Numbered from the stretch's first letter, positions 33,527-43,751 are shown. The stretch is DNA of 64,000 nucleotides from an uncultured Muribaculaceae bacterium (GCA_910586975.1 CAJUKX010000002.1:62001-126000), one strand, 5' to 3'. Translations and numbers: made by a program. The notes: generated from the sequence alone by a model not told the origin.

Positions 33527-36400
33527 TTATTTGGCCTGGCTTTTCTTGCGACGGCTGTCGGTGAGGTAAGCAACGGGAGCTGCCACGTAGATGGTGGCGA
33601 GGGTACCGGTGATTACACCGAAGAGCATTGCAAATGTGAATGAGCGGATAGCGTCGCCACCGAGGATGAAGATGCAGAGCAACACGAGCAGGGTCGAGCA
33701 TGAGGTCATGATTGTACGGCCCAGGGTTGAGTTGATCGACTTGTTGATGGTGGTGTAGAAGTCCTGCTTGGGATAGAGACCCACGTTCTCGCGCACACGG
33801 TCGAATACCACCACGGTATCGTTGATCTGATAACCGATAACGGTAAGGATGGCGGCGATGAAGGTCTGGTCAATTTCCATAGCGAAGGGCAGAATACCGT
33901 AGAATATCGAGTAGAAACCGATGATGGTGAATGCTGTGAACGCTACGGCTGCAAGAGCACCTACCGAGAATGCCACGTTGTGGAAACGGATAAGGATGTA
34001 GAGGAACATTGCCAGAAGGGCGATGGCTACGGCGATGTAAGCATCGGTGCGCATGTCGTCGGCCACCGAGGGACCTACCTTCTGCGACTGTACGATACCC
34101 TGCGATGCGTCGGTAGTTGAGAACTCTTCGGCGGTCATGCCTTCGCGAAGGAAGGGCTTGAGGGTTTCGAAGAGTATGCCGGTGATTTCTTTTTCGGTAT
34201 CGGCTTCCTCGTTATTGATCTTGTAGTTGGTAGAGATACGTACCTGGTTTGAGCTTTCGATGGTGATTACAGAGAGCGAAGCGCCGTCAAACTTGGGCTG
34301 GAGTGCGTTCTGTATTTCAGTAGTCGAAACGGGCTTCTCGAACTTGACGATGTAGTTGCGGCCACCCGAGAAGTCGATACCCTGGTTGAGACCGCGGGCA
34401 AAGAGCGAGATAACCACGATGGCTACAAAGATACCTACAACGCTGAACGAAATCTTGCGTGTGCCAAGGAAGTTGTAGTTGGCATTCTGGAACATGTTGC
34501 GTGAGAGCGATGTCGAGAATGTTTCGTTTTCGAAGCTCTTGGCTTTAGCGAACCACAGGAAGAAGAGGCGGCTCAGGAATACTGCTGTGAAGAACGAGCA
34601 AACAAGGCCGATGATAAGTGTGGTGGCGAAGCCCTTGATGGGACCTGTACCGAAGAGGAGCAGGATCACACCGGTGATGATTGATGTGAGGTTTGAGTCG
34701 AAGATGGCTGAGAATGCGTTTGAGTAACCGTCGGCGAGGGCGTTCTTCACATTCTTGCCGGCGCGGAGTTCTTCCTTGGTACGCTCGAAGATAAGCACGT
34801 TGGCGTCAACGGCCATACCGAGCGAGAGCACGATACCGGCAATACCCGAGAGGGTGAGCACGGCCTGGAACGATGCCAGGATACCGATGGTGAAGAACAG
34901 GTTGCAGATAAGGCAGATGTTGGCTACAAGACCGGGGATGAATCCGTAGAAGGCGCACATGAAGATCATCAGGAGCACAAGGGCTACGATGAACGAGATG
35001 AAGCCCGACTGGATGGCCTGGGCACCGAGGCTGGGACCTACTACCATGTCGGAGATGATGTGTACCTTGGCGTCCATCTTACCGGACTTGAGTACGTTTG
35101 AAAGGTCTTTGGCTTCTTCGAGGGTAAAGTCGCCGGTGATTGACGACTGACCGCCTTCGATAGCCTGATTTACGTTGGGAGCTGAGTAAACCTGCTCGTC
35201 GAGCACGATAGCCACCTGCTTGCCTACGTTGGCGGCGGTGACACGGGCCCATGCGCGGGCGCCTTCGGGGTTCATGCGCATTGATACTTCGTTACCGCGC
35301 AGGTTGTCGAAGTTTGAAGATGCGTCGCTCACGGCCTTACCGTCGAGGGCGGGTTTGCCGCCGGGAGCCTTGAGGGCATAGAGGGCATAGCCGAAGTTGT
35401 GTTCGGTGCCGTCGTTGTCTACACGTACGGTGGGCTTAACCGACCAGCGGAGCTTGAGGTCGGAAGGAAGCACGGCCTTGGCAACGGGAGTTGCGAGCAG
35501 GGCGTTGATGCGTTCCATGGCCATGGCGTCGGGAGCGTAGCCTACAGTAGCGCCGTAGCCGGGCTGCGAGAGCAGGGTCTGCAGGGGAGCGGCGTTGACG
35601 GTAGAGTCGTTGGCAAGGCGGCCGATGAGGTTCATCATGGCGCCCTGAAGCTCAGAAGCCTGATATGTTTCGTAGAACTCGAGGTTAGCTGAACGCTGCA
35701 ACAGGTCGCGTACACGTTCGTGATCCTTCACACCGGGAAGTTCGAGCAGAATCTGGCCGTCCTTACCCTGTAGCACCTGGATGTTGGGCGAAACCACACC
35801 GAACTGGTCGATACGGTTGCGCAGAACGTTTGTAGCCGAGTTGTCCACACGGTCTTTCACTTCCTGCTTGAGCTTTTCGCGAACGGCGCCGTCGTTGGCA
35901 CCCGAGGGTACGAGACCGGCGAAGACAACAGAGAAGTCAGACTGGGGTTTGCGGGCGCGGTACTCCTGAACGAAAGAGCCGACGAAGTCGTCGGTGGCGT
36001 GCGATTCAACGCTTGCCTGGGCGGCAGCGATTGCCGATTCGAATACAGAGTCGGTTTCGCCGCTCTTCATGGAGCGGAGCATGTCGGGCATGTCGACCTG
36101 AAGAATCACGTTCATACCTCCCTTGAGGTCGAGGCCGAGGCCAACGCCCCATTTGCGTACTTCGTTGAGAGTGTAGCCCATATACACGGGTTCTTCGCCG
36201 AGCGAGTCCATGTAGTGCTTGTAGGCCTGATTGTAGGCGTCGTCGTCGTTGTCGCCCGAGAGTACAAGTGCATATTCCTTGGCTGCGTTCTCATGCTTGT
36301 TTGACACGAATGTGAACGACAGATAGAAAAGACACACGAGCACCAGGAAAATGGCGATAACACCGGCAACGATGCTTCCTAAAGTTCCTTTGCTTTGCAT
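33527..36400 (-). CDS. secDF: Fused protein-export subunit SecDF
   Basis: 957 residues, SecD and SecF joined in one chain as in most Bacteroidota. SecD half: one N-terminal helix, GLGLDLKGGMNVILQVDMP, the large periplasmic domains (about 60-480), then five helices including GIAGIVLSLGMAVDANVLIFERTKEEL. SecF half: a helix near residue 640-665, GIDFSGGRNYIVKF, and the final helices with IGYQINDTVVVFDRVREN. The conserved Asp of DANV and the Asp of NDTVVV belong to the proton-driven step that pulls preproteins out of SecYEG. A single-gene unit with its own promoter and terminator. Confidence 0.97.
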   Translation of the reverse strand: MQSKGTLGSIVAGVIAIFLVLVCLFYLSFTFVSNKHENAAKEYALVLSGDNDDDAYNQAYKHYMDSLGEEPVYMGYTLNEVRKWGVGLGLDLKGGMNVILQVDMPDMLRSMKSGETDSVFESAIAAAQASVESHATDDFVGSFVQEYRARKPQSDFSVVFAGLVPSGANDGAVREKLKQEVKDRVDNSATNVLRNRIDQFGVVSPNIQVLQGKDGQILLELPGVKDHERVRDLLQRSANLEFYETYQASELQGAMMNLIGRLANDSTVNAAPLQTLLSQPGYGATVGYAPDAMAMERINALLATPVAKAVLPSDLKLRWSVKPTVRVDNDGTEHNFGYALYALKAPGGKPALDGKAVSDASSNFDNLRGNEVSMRMNPEGARAWARVTAANVGKQVAIVLDEQVYSAPNVNQAIEGGQSSITGDFTLEEAKDLSNVLKSGKMDAKVHIISDMVVGPSLGAQAIQSGFISFIVALVLLMIFMCAFYGFIPGLVANICLICNLFFTIGILASFQAVLTLSGIAGIVLSLGMAVDANVLIFERTKEELRAGKNVKNALADGYSNAFSAIFDSNLTSIITGVILLLFGTGPIKGFATTLIIGLVCSFFTAVFLSRLFFLWFAKAKSFENETFSTSLSRNMFQNANYNFLGTRKISFSVVGIFVAIVVISLFARGLNQGIDFSGGRNYIVKFEKPVSTTEIQNALQPKFDGASLSVITIESSNQVRISTNYKINNEEADTEKEITGILFETLKPFLREGMTAEEFSTTDASQGIVQSQKVGPSVADDMRTDAYIAVAIALLAMFLYILIRFHNVAFSVGALAAVAFTAFTIIGFYSIFYGILPFAMEIDQTFIAAILTVIGYQINDTVVVFDRVRENVGLYPKQDFYTTINKSINSTLGRTIMTSCSTLLVLLCIFILGGDAIRSFTFAMLFGVITGTLATIYVAAPVAYLTDSRRKKSQAK

Positions 36401-36453
36401 GAATAATGTATGGTTTAAAGTTTATTAATAAATTTCGATAAAAATTCAGCTTG

Positions 36454-36461
36454 CAAATATA
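36454..36461 (-). promoter_or_regulatory. -7 promoter box of secDF
   Basis: TATATTTG on the minus strand fits TAnnTTTG; 53 bases before the start codon, leader about 47 bases. Confidence 0.5.
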
Positions 36462-36487
36462 GCGATTTTTATTTAAATATATGCGCA

Positions 36488-36521
36488 AATCGGGGCAAAA
36501 TCAGCTAATTTTGCCCCGATT
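36488..36521 (-). terminator. Hairpin ending the TPR/outer-membrane protein operon
   Basis: A perfect 14-bp stem (AATCGGGGCAAAAT and its complement) with loop CAGCT, 54 bases after the stop at 36576. The downstream minus strand is AT-rich but has no strict T-run. Confidence 0.65.
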
Positions 36522-36575
36522 ACAAGCCAAATCCGAGAATTTTGGCGCCATTGTTTGTATTTTTTAATCTGCGGA

Positions 36576-38231
36576 TCAGAATTTAAGCGCCACACCCACG
36601 GCTCCGTGCTGCTTCTGCGAGGGCAGCAGGCCCAGTATGTCGTAGCGTCGGCCGAGCAGGTTTTCGCCGCGGCCAAAGATGGTGAACCACGGCAGCAGCT
36701 TGTACTCGGCATGCACCGTGAGGTTGCTCACACAGCCCAGCGAGTACCACTCGTCGGGGTCGAAGCTGTAGCCGCGGTGGCCGCGAAATTCGTAGGATGC
36801 CCCTATGGTGAGTTTGTCAATGGGAGTGACGTCCACACCGGCTGTTATGATGTACTTGGCGCGGTCGTAGTTGTATATCCAGGCTTTGTCGAAATCGCTC
36901 GGAGCAATCTCGGCACCGGCGTTGAAGTCGAGCATACGCCAGCGGTAGCCGAGCTTAAGGCCGGCATGCCAGCCCTTGACGTTGACCCAATGGTTCTCCA
37001 AAGCCAAGTTGTAGGCCATGAGCCAGCGGTTGGCCTTGGCATAGCCGCCATAGATCTGTGCGGTGAAGCCGCTGAATGGGCCGAAGTTGAATCCGCCCTC
37101 TATCATCAGCGGAATGTTTGAGCGACGGTAGCCGTATTTGAATACCTGATAATCTGTCATCTGACGCACTGCCGAGAAGGGGTTGAGCACGTCGCCGCCA
37201 CCGGCATTGATCCATACTCCCAACTGCGAGGTAGCCTCCCATTGCAGCCTGATATCGGGTGCCACGTGCATCTTGGCCTCGTCGTTCACACCAAAATCGA
37301 GCTTAACACCCACCAGAGCCGATATATTGCCCATATTGAGCGCGTAGTAGGGCTTCACGCCCATGGTACCGATGAGATTGTGGGGTACAAATTCGTTTTT
37401 GAGTTCAGGGTTATTGGTGTGGATGAAGTCGCCGTTGAGGTCAATGCCTATACGCGAGCTTGCATCGAGGGAGTACGATGCGCCGGCCTTGACACCTAAG
37501 GCGTTCTGTGTGAGTCCGTCGAGCGGTTTGGGTTTGCCGGCGCCTTCAAACATGTCGAGCATGTTTACATCGCCGCTTTTCTCGAAGTTCTCGCTCAGGC
37601 TCACGTAGTAGTTTATGTCCTCGTAAGCGGCCTCCCAGCCCAGATCGAGTCCTATGGTGTTGACATTCTGCCAGTCCCATGCCACGGTGCGCTGTTTCAG
37701 GAAATTATAGTCGAGTGCCACACTGAGCTGCTTGTCCTTGGCCGGACGGTAGCTGAAATCAACGCCCACGCGGGTGTACCATTCTGAGAATTCCCGTCGC
37801 TCGTACCAACCGTCAAAGGGCTTGTAGCGTTCGCCGTCAAACTGCAGGGCTGCGCCGAGGGTCATTTTCTCGTTGTCGATAAACCGGTATCCGGCCGAAG
37901 CGCCTATATTTAGCGAGGGAAAGTAGCCAAGGGCGGCATAGCCCTTGTATGGCGACTTTTCGGCTGCCATTGCACCCGAGGCCGGGTCAAGGCGTGTGTA
38001 GGAGCGTGTGAGGGGCGAGAGGGTGCTGTAGCGGGCCGTTGACAGCGAGGGAGTGCGGGGTGTTGACAGCTCAAGCACCGGAGTGATGCCCCCAAGGCGG
38101 CTGGCAGCGCGTTCCTTGGGCTGTATGGTACGGTCGACCACTACTTCGGTGGAAAGATCCTGGGCTACGGCCGGCACTGCTGCGAGCAACAGACTCAGGC
38201 CTGTATATATGATCGGTTTCATTGTCGTCAT
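36576..38231 (-). CDS. Outer-membrane beta-barrel protein (TonB-receptor-like barrel without plug)
   Basis: 551 residues. Signal peptide MTTMKPIIYTGLSLLLAAVPAVAQ, a short periplasmic linker, then repeated amphipathic strands ending in aromatic residues from about residue 95. The end VGVALKF has the terminal phenylalanine of outer-membrane barrels. The barrel region resembles TonB-dependent receptors (FTIFGRGENLLGRRYDI is a typical receptor ending), but no plug domain precedes it. Its start overlaps the stop of the upstream TPR gene by 4 bases, so the two proteins are coupled and may work together. The cargo is unknown. Confidence 0.78.
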   Translation of the reverse strand: MTTMKPIIYTGLSLLLAAVPAVAQDLSTEVVVDRTIQPKERAASRLGGITPVLELSTPRTPSLSTARYSTLSPLTRSYTRLDPASGAMAAEKSPYKGYAALGYFPSLNIGASAGYRFIDNEKMTLGAALQFDGERYKPFDGWYERREFSEWYTRVGVDFSYRPAKDKQLSVALDYNFLKQRTVAWDWQNVNTIGLDLGWEAAYEDINYYVSLSENFEKSGDVNMLDMFEGAGKPKPLDGLTQNALGVKAGASYSLDASSRIGIDLNGDFIHTNNPELKNEFVPHNLIGTMGVKPYYALNMGNISALVGVKLDFGVNDEAKMHVAPDIRLQWEATSQLGVWINAGGGDVLNPFSAVRQMTDYQVFKYGYRRSNIPLMIEGGFNFGPFSGFTAQIYGGYAKANRWLMAYNLALENHWVNVKGWHAGLKLGYRWRMLDFNAGAEIAPSDFDKAWIYNYDRAKYIITAGVDVTPIDKLTIGASYEFRGHRGYSFDPDEWYSLGCVSNLTVHAEYKLLPWFTIFGRGENLLGRRYDILGLLPSQKQHGAVGVALKF

Positions 38232-41215
38232 TGGTTGTTTAAGCGTGTTTCAATCATACGGAAGATGTCGGTTTCCTCACCGGGATAATTCTCCTTGAGC
38301 GACTTCAGATATTCCCTTGATTCGAAGGTCTTGCCCTGGGCGGCATAGATGTCGCTGAGCAGTATGAATCCGCGGGCGAGCCAGTAGGTGTGCGGAGTGG
38401 CCGAGTCGATGAGTGCGTTTACGCGAGTCTGAGCCTCGGCGGTTTTCTTGTCGTCAAAGTAGCTCTGAGCCAGATAGTAGGCACTCTTGGCGCCGTAGAG
38501 ATTATCGGTGTTGGGAGCGAGTTCTTCCCATATAGCGCGGGCCTGGTCGCCCTTGCCGCTGAGGTCGAGGGCCAGAGCGCGCGAGAACTGGGCTTCGCTG
38601 CGTTCTTCAGAGCCTAAGGTAGATGAAGCCAGCAGTGCATCGGCAGCTTCTATCACACGTTGCTGGTCGCCGAGGTCGCGGGCCACACGCATTATGCCGG
38701 TACGGGCTGCGTTGAGGGTCTGGGGCGATGATGCACGGCTTTCGAGCTGCGACCATGTGCGCAGGGCATCACCGCCACGGCCCAGGTTGTGCTCGGCTGT
38801 GGCCTTCACCATCAGTGCGTTTTCGGCCAGACGCGAGTCGGGATATTTTTCAACTATCTCGGTAGCGAAAGTAAGAGCGTCGCCGGTGCGGTCATTATTG
38901 TCGGCATCCTGCATCAGATAGCCTAAAGCAGTAGCTCGGCCGGTTCCGTTGGGGAAATCGGTGAGGTAGCGCTGCAGGCGTTCAACGCTGCCGCGTGTCA
39001 TCCAGTCTTTCTCGGCAGCGTCGAATGTGAGCACATCGGCCTCGGCCACATCAAGGCGGGGCGCGTTGTCCACCGATTCGAGCCAGTTGCCAAGGCTGCC
39101 CAGCGAGCCGTCCTCGGCTGAAAGTCGCTTCAGCTCATCCACGGCCATACGGGCTTCGTCGGATGTGGGATATTGAGTCACCACCTTGCGGTACGACTCG
39201 AGAGCGCCGGCACGGTCGCCGGTATTGAGCTGTGTGAGAGCCATCTGCAGGTAGCCGCGGCGACCCTGCTCGGTGGCGGGATAGTCTGTCACAAGGCGCC
39301 GGTATGTGGCTATGGCCTCATTATCATTGCCAAGCTGTATGTAGCCTTCGGTCATCTCGAGCAGTGCATCGGGTATGAGCGACGAGGTGGGGAACTCTGT
39401 GAGCAGTCGGTTGATAGTGGCAATCTTTGCCTTGTTGTCGCGCTGATAACCCTGTATCACGGCCTGTTGGAACAGCGGATAGTCACCGGCAGCAGGATTC
39501 ATGCCGTATGCCTTGGTGTAATTTGCGGCGGCTGCGCTGAAGTTGTTGCTGTAGTATTCAGTGTCGGCAACGCGGTTAAGCGCGTCAACCACCACTTCCT
39601 TGCCCAGACGGCCGGGATTATCGACCACCTTGCTGAAGTTGATGCCGGCATTCTTGTAATCCTTGAGGGCAAAACGGGCATAACCCAAGTCGTAACGGGC
39701 CAAAGGAATGTTGACATCGCCGGCCGGAGCGTTGTTAAGGTATTCGTTGAACTGCTCCACGGCTGCGGCATTGTCACCGTTGCGGTACAGGGCCTCGCCC
39801 AGCGACAGGGCCACACGCGAGGCCGTAGCCCGGTCGTAGCGGCTTAGGAGCGACGCATCGCGCAGATATTCAAGAGCTTGCTTATCGTTATCCGCAGCCA
39901 AGGCGCGGGTACCGAGGGCATATAGCACCTGCTGCTTGGCAGCCATGACCTTCTCGCCCGGATTTTTCATGCGGTTGATCGATGCCAGAGCGTCCTCATA
40001 GTTGTGGTCGGTAAGATAGCCGGCCACCAGGTATTCCTGCACAGCCGGAGCATAGCGGCCCGAGGGGTAGCGTCTGAGGAATTCCTCAAATGTATTTACA
40101 CTCGAACCGAAGGGCACGCGTGCGCCGCCGAATTTGGCCACTGCGTAGTTGTAGAATGCGGCTTCCTGCACGTCGCGGTCAAAGTCCATCTTCAGGGCCT
40201 TGTCAAATGCCAGCAGAGCGGCGTCGGCATTGTTCTGCTCCATCAGAGCCTGGCCGGCAAAGAGGTAGGCACTCTGCACCATGGCATCGGGGGTGTCGGT
40301 ATCGGTCACCTTTTCGAGGTATTCCACGGCACGGCCAAAGTTGCCTTCCTTGAACTCGGTGGTACCGAGTATATAAAGTGTTGAGCGCTCGGGCTCGGCA
40401 GCGGTCTCGGCGTATGTGCGCAGATATGGCAGAGCCTCGCTGAGATTGCCCTGCTGAAACAGCGACTCACCGGCAATGCGGTTGGCCTCGGCTGTATATT
40501 GGCTGTCGACATCGCGGCGCCCGAACAGGGCGCGGGCGGCGGCAAGAGCCTTGGCATAATCGCCTTCCACATAGTAGATCTGCGACAGATAGTAATCCGC
40601 CATATTGCCGGGGAGCGAATGGCGGTCAGCTGCCAGCAGCAGTTGCTTGGCCCGGGCATAGTCTTTGCGTGTATATGCTATGTAGCCAAGATAGAAGTCG
40701 GAGGGCGACTTCCAGCGGGCGGTGCGCGACGCCACGTCAAACAGTGTTTCGGCTCGGTCGAGGTCGCCCATGCGCATGCTTGCGTATGCAAGGTGGTAGT
40801 CGTATGCGGCGGCCTGTGCCGGCGACAGCGTACTGCGGTCTACGGCCATGTATTCCTTGCAGGCCGCAGCCGGGTCGGTTTCGAGCAAACAATCGCCCAG
40901 CAACAGATGAGCCTCGCTGCGGTTGAGCGAAGCGGCATATTCAGACAGGAAATTGCGCAGACCCTCTATGGCCTCGTCACGGTTTACAGAAACCAAGGCC
41001 TTGGCTTTGAGCCATGCGGCACGCTCGGCCTCGCGGGGAGTGAGAGCGGCACGGTCGAGGGCCGAAATCTGGTCTATGCAGCCGATGTAGTTATCATCGG
41101 CCAGCATGGCCTCGGCGCGGGTAAGATAGCCTTCATTGGCCGGTGAATTTATTTGTGCGGCGGCCGACATACCTCCGGCCACCAACAGCACTTGCAACAG
41201 TGTTTTTCTTTTCAT
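38228..41215 (-). CDS. Large periplasmic tetratricopeptide-repeat protein
   Basis: 995 residues with signal peptide MKRKTLLQVLLVAGGMSAAAQ. Almost the entire chain is helical TPR/Sel1-like repeats, recognisable as A-x-Y-x-L-A/G-x-x-x-x patterns (YYLSQIYYVEGDYAKALAAA; YDLGYARFALKDYKNAGINF; LQMALTQLNTGDRAGALESY). No enzymatic domain is seen. It probably serves as a scaffold under the outer membrane. It comes first in a two-gene operon with the barrel protein, overlapping by 4 bases. Confidence 0.85.
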   Translation of the reverse strand: MKRKTLLQVLLVAGGMSAAAQINSPANEGYLTRAEAMLADDNYIGCIDQISALDRAALTPREAERAAWLKAKALVSVNRDEAIEGLRNFLSEYAASLNRSEAHLLLGDCLLETDPAAACKEYMAVDRSTLSPAQAAAYDYHLAYASMRMGDLDRAETLFDVASRTARWKSPSDFYLGYIAYTRKDYARAKQLLLAADRHSLPGNMADYYLSQIYYVEGDYAKALAAARALFGRRDVDSQYTAEANRIAGESLFQQGNLSEALPYLRTYAETAAEPERSTLYILGTTEFKEGNFGRAVEYLEKVTDTDTPDAMVQSAYLFAGQALMEQNNADAALLAFDKALKMDFDRDVQEAAFYNYAVAKFGGARVPFGSSVNTFEEFLRRYPSGRYAPAVQEYLVAGYLTDHNYEDALASINRMKNPGEKVMAAKQQVLYALGTRALAADNDKQALEYLRDASLLSRYDRATASRVALSLGEALYRNGDNAAAVEQFNEYLNNAPAGDVNIPLARYDLGYARFALKDYKNAGINFSKVVDNPGRLGKEVVVDALNRVADTEYYSNNFSAAAANYTKAYGMNPAAGDYPLFQQAVIQGYQRDNKAKIATINRLLTEFPTSSLIPDALLEMTEGYIQLGNDNEAIATYRRLVTDYPATEQGRRGYLQMALTQLNTGDRAGALESYRKVVTQYPTSDEARMAVDELKRLSAEDGSLGSLGNWLESVDNAPRLDVAEADVLTFDAAEKDWMTRGSVERLQRYLTDFPNGTGRATALGYLMQDADNNDRTGDALTFATEIVEKYPDSRLAENALMVKATAEHNLGRGGDALRTWSQLESRASSPQTLNAARTGIMRVARDLGDQQRVIEAADALLASSTLGSEERSEAQFSRALALDLSGKGDQARAIWEELAPNTDNLYGAKSAYYLAQSYFDDKKTAEAQTRVNALIDSATPHTYWLARGFILLSDIYAAQGKTFESREYLKSLKENYPGEETDIFRMIETRLNNQ

Positions 41216-41230
41216 GCTGAAAAATTTTTA

Positions 41231-41238
41231 CAAAGATA
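41231..41238 (-). promoter_or_regulatory. -7 promoter box of the TPR operon
   Basis: TATCTTTG on the minus strand, 15 bases before the ATG, so the leader is only about 10 bases. Confidence 0.5.
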
Positions 41239-41335
41239 CGCATTTTTAAGACATACAGATACATGAAAAGTAAAAAGATGGTACTCTAAGCTTGATAAAA
41301 TACAGGCTCAAGAGGCGCTTTAACTTTCGTTAACC

Positions 41336-41365
41336 TTGCCACCCGAGCGATTTGTAGTAATTTTG
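41336..41365 (+). promoter_or_regulatory. Promoter of the flippase-like gene
   Basis: TTG at 41336-41338, a 19-base spacer and TAATTTTG at 41358-41365. The leader to 41445 would be about 73 bases. Confidence 0.55.
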
Positions 41366-41444
41366 ACACCTTAGAGCCTGTCTACACTTTTGTATAAATA
41401 TACAATACTCTGATTTTAAGGCTCTTGGACAATTACTTAACGAT

Positions 41445-42485
41445 ATGGATTCGCAACCGAACAAATCAAAAAAACTGCTTGGCAACATATTGCGCTTCGC
41501 AATACCCCTTGTAATAAGCGTGGGGCTGTGCTGGCTGCTTTTCCGCGACTTCGACTACAAGGAAATGTGGCACATCATACGCACCGAGTGCGACTTCAGG
41601 TGGTTTGCCGCAGGTATGGTCTTTGCCATAGGCGCCCAGGTATTCCGTGCGCTGCGATGGCGCATACAGCTCAGGGCCATTGGCGTGGAGCCGCCGTTGT
41701 TTGCGCTGGTGCTGAGTATCTTCGGTACATACGCGGTAAATCTGGTATTTCCGCGTCTGGGCGAGATTTGGCGTACCGGGTACATAGCTCAGCGGCAGCA
41801 TGCACCCTTCACGGCCGTGTTCGGCTCAATGATGGCCGACCGCCTGGCCGACACTGTCACAGTGGCTCTGTTCACCGTGTTCACGTTCATAGTGGCTTCA
41901 GGCTCCATAGTGTCTTATCTGGCCCAGAACGAAGCTACATATAACAGCCTGCGCTCGCTGGCCCTGTCGCCGTGGCTGTGGGGCTCGGTGGTGGCGGTAT
42001 TTCTTTTTGTATGGTGGTTCATGCGCCGCAAGACCGGCAACAAACTGGTAAACAAGATACAGCAGGCTTGCCACGAGCTGTGGCATGGCTTCATAGCCAT
42101 ATTCTCAATGCCCGACAAGGGTCTGTGGCTGGTATTTACCGCCGGAATATGGGTATGCTACTTCACACAGCTCTATTTAGGCTTCTATGCCTTTGGCTTC
42201 ACCGCCGAATTGCTGGCACAGCATGGCCCGGTAGCTGCGCTCGTCACCTTCGTGCTGTCGTCGATATCAATGGGCGTGCCCTCCAACGGCGGCATAGGTC
42301 CCTGGCAGTGGGCTGTGATGTTCTCGCTGGGCATCTACGGCCTCGACATGCAGCGCGGCGGTGCCTTTGCCAATATGCAGTTAGGTATCACCACACTGCT
42401 CACCATAGCGCTGGGGCTGTTCACATTCATCTGCATAGCCATCGACCGCCGCAAGACAGCCAATTCCGATTCCAATCCACAATAA
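41445..42485 (+). CDS. Lysylphosphatidylglycerol-synthetase-type membrane protein (UPF0104, flippase-like)
   Basis: 346 residues with about eight membrane helices. Family features: LRALRWRIQLRAIG, FGTYAVNLVFPRLGEIWRTGYIAQR and SSISMGVPSNGGIGPWQWAVMFSLGIYG. This is the transmembrane half of MprF-like proteins without the aminoacyl-transferase domain; relatives include YbhN. The substrate, probably a lipid, is unknown. The next gene, 14 bases downstream, makes carboxynorspermidine; no direct link in function is evident. Confidence 0.85.
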   Translation: MDSQPNKSKKLLGNILRFAIPLVISVGLCWLLFRDFDYKEMWHIIRTECDFRWFAAGMVFAIGAQVFRALRWRIQLRAIGVEPPLFALVLSIFGTYAVNLVFPRLGEIWRTGYIAQRQHAPFTAVFGSMMADRLADTVTVALFTVFTFIVASGSIVSYLAQNEATYNSLRSLALSPWLWGSVVAVFLFVWWFMRRKTGNKLVNKIQQACHELWHGFIAIFSMPDKGLWLVFTAGIWVCYFTQLYLGFYAFGFTAELLAQHGPVAALVTFVLSSISMGVPSNGGIGPWQWAVMFSLGIYGLDMQRGGAFANMQLGITTLLTIALGLFTFICIAIDRRKTANSDSNPQ

Positions 42486-42499
42486 AATAAATATAGCAA

Positions 42500-43711
42500 A
42501 TGGCAAAAGTCATTATTATCGGTGCCGGAGGTGTAGGCACCGTCGTGGCGCACAAATGCGCCCAGAACCCCGAGGTGTTCAACGAAATAGTAATTGCCTC
42601 GCGCAACAAGGCCAAGTGTGACGCACTTGCCAAGGCCATCGGTGCCCCCAACATCACTACCGATCAGGTTGACGCCGATAAGGTTGAGGAAATTGTGGCT
42701 CTGTTCAACCGCCACAAGCCCGACCTGGTGATAAACGTAGCACTGCCCTATCAGGACCTCACCATCATGGATGCCTGCCTGGAATGTGGTGTGAACTATC
42801 TCGACACCGCCAACTACGAGCCCCGCGATGTGGCTCACTTCGAGTACTCATGGCAGTGGGCCTACCGCGAACGCTTTGAGAAGGCCGGCCTCACAGCCAT
42901 ACTGGGCTGCGGTTTCGACCCCGGTGTGAGCGGCGTTTTCACTGCATACGCCGCCAAGCACTACTTCTCGGCCATGGAGTATCTTGATATAGTAGACTGC
43001 AACGCCGGCAACCACGGCAAGGCCTTCGCCACCAATTTCAATCCCGAAATCAACATACGCGAGATTACCCAGAACGGCCGCTACTACAAAGACGGCAAGT
43101 GGGTGACCACCGGCCCCCTGGAGGTACACATGCCGCTGAACTACCCCAATATCGGTGCCCGCGACTCATACCTGCTCTACCACGAGGAACTCGAATCGCT
43201 CGTGCTCAACTATCCCACCATCAAGCGCGCCCGCTTCTGGATGACATTCGGCCAGGAATACCTCACTCACCTGCGCGTGATTCAGGACATAGGCATGGCC
43301 CGCATCGACGAGATAGACTACAACGGCACCAAAATCGTTCCCCTGCAGTTCCTCAAAGCCGTACTTCCCAACCCCCAGGAACTGGGCGAGAACTACCACG
43401 GCGAGACCTCTATAGGCTGCCGCATCTCGGGTAAGGACAAAGAAGGCAAGCCCCTCACCTACTACATCTACAACAACTGCTCGCACGAAGCCGCCTACAA
43501 GGAAACCGGCACCCAGGCCGTAAGCTACACCACCGGTGTACCCGCCATGACCGGCGCCATGATGTTCCTCACCGGCAAGTGGGTGAAACCCGGCGTGCAC
43601 AACGTTGAGGAATTCGATCCCGATCCATTCCTGGCCGAACTAGCCAAGCAGGGTCTGCCCTGGCACGAAATCATCAACGAGCCGCTCGAAGTAGACGCCA
43701 TCGACAACTGA
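42500..43711 (+). CDS. Carboxynorspermidine/carboxyspermidine dehydrogenase
   Basis: 403 residues of the saccharopine dehydrogenase fold. N-terminal NAD(P) loop VIIIGAGGVGTVVAHKCAQN, then ILGCGFDPGVSGVFTAYAAKH, DCNAGNHGKAFATNFNPEINIRE and TGVPAMTGAMMFLTGKW, which mark the CANSDH group rather than lysine-degradation enzymes. It joins aspartate semialdehyde to putrescine or diaminopropane in the alternative spermidine route common in Bacteroidota. The decarboxylase partner (NspC) is not in the window. A strong double hairpin follows. Confidence 0.92.
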   Translation: MAKVIIIGAGGVGTVVAHKCAQNPEVFNEIVIASRNKAKCDALAKAIGAPNITTDQVDADKVEEIVALFNRHKPDLVINVALPYQDLTIMDACLECGVNYLDTANYEPRDVAHFEYSWQWAYRERFEKAGLTAILGCGFDPGVSGVFTAYAAKHYFSAMEYLDIVDCNAGNHGKAFATNFNPEINIREITQNGRYYKDGKWVTTGPLEVHMPLNYPNIGARDSYLLYHEELESLVLNYPTIKRARFWMTFGQEYLTHLRVIQDIGMARIDEIDYNGTKIVPLQFLKAVLPNPQELGENYHGETSIGCRISGKDKEGKPLTYYIYNNCSHEAAYKETGTQAVSYTTGVPAMTGAMMFLTGKWVKPGVHNVEEFDPDPFLAELAKQGLPWHEIINEPLEVDAIDN

Positions 43712-43721
43712 TTCAGCGAAA

Positions 43722-43751
43722 TTAAGAGCTTGTTTAAAAACAAGCTCTTAA
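43722..43751. terminator. First hairpin after the carboxynorspermidine gene
   Basis: TTAAGAGCTTGTTT and its exact complement, 14 bp, separated by only two bases (AA). It shares two bases with the next hairpin. Confidence 0.6.
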
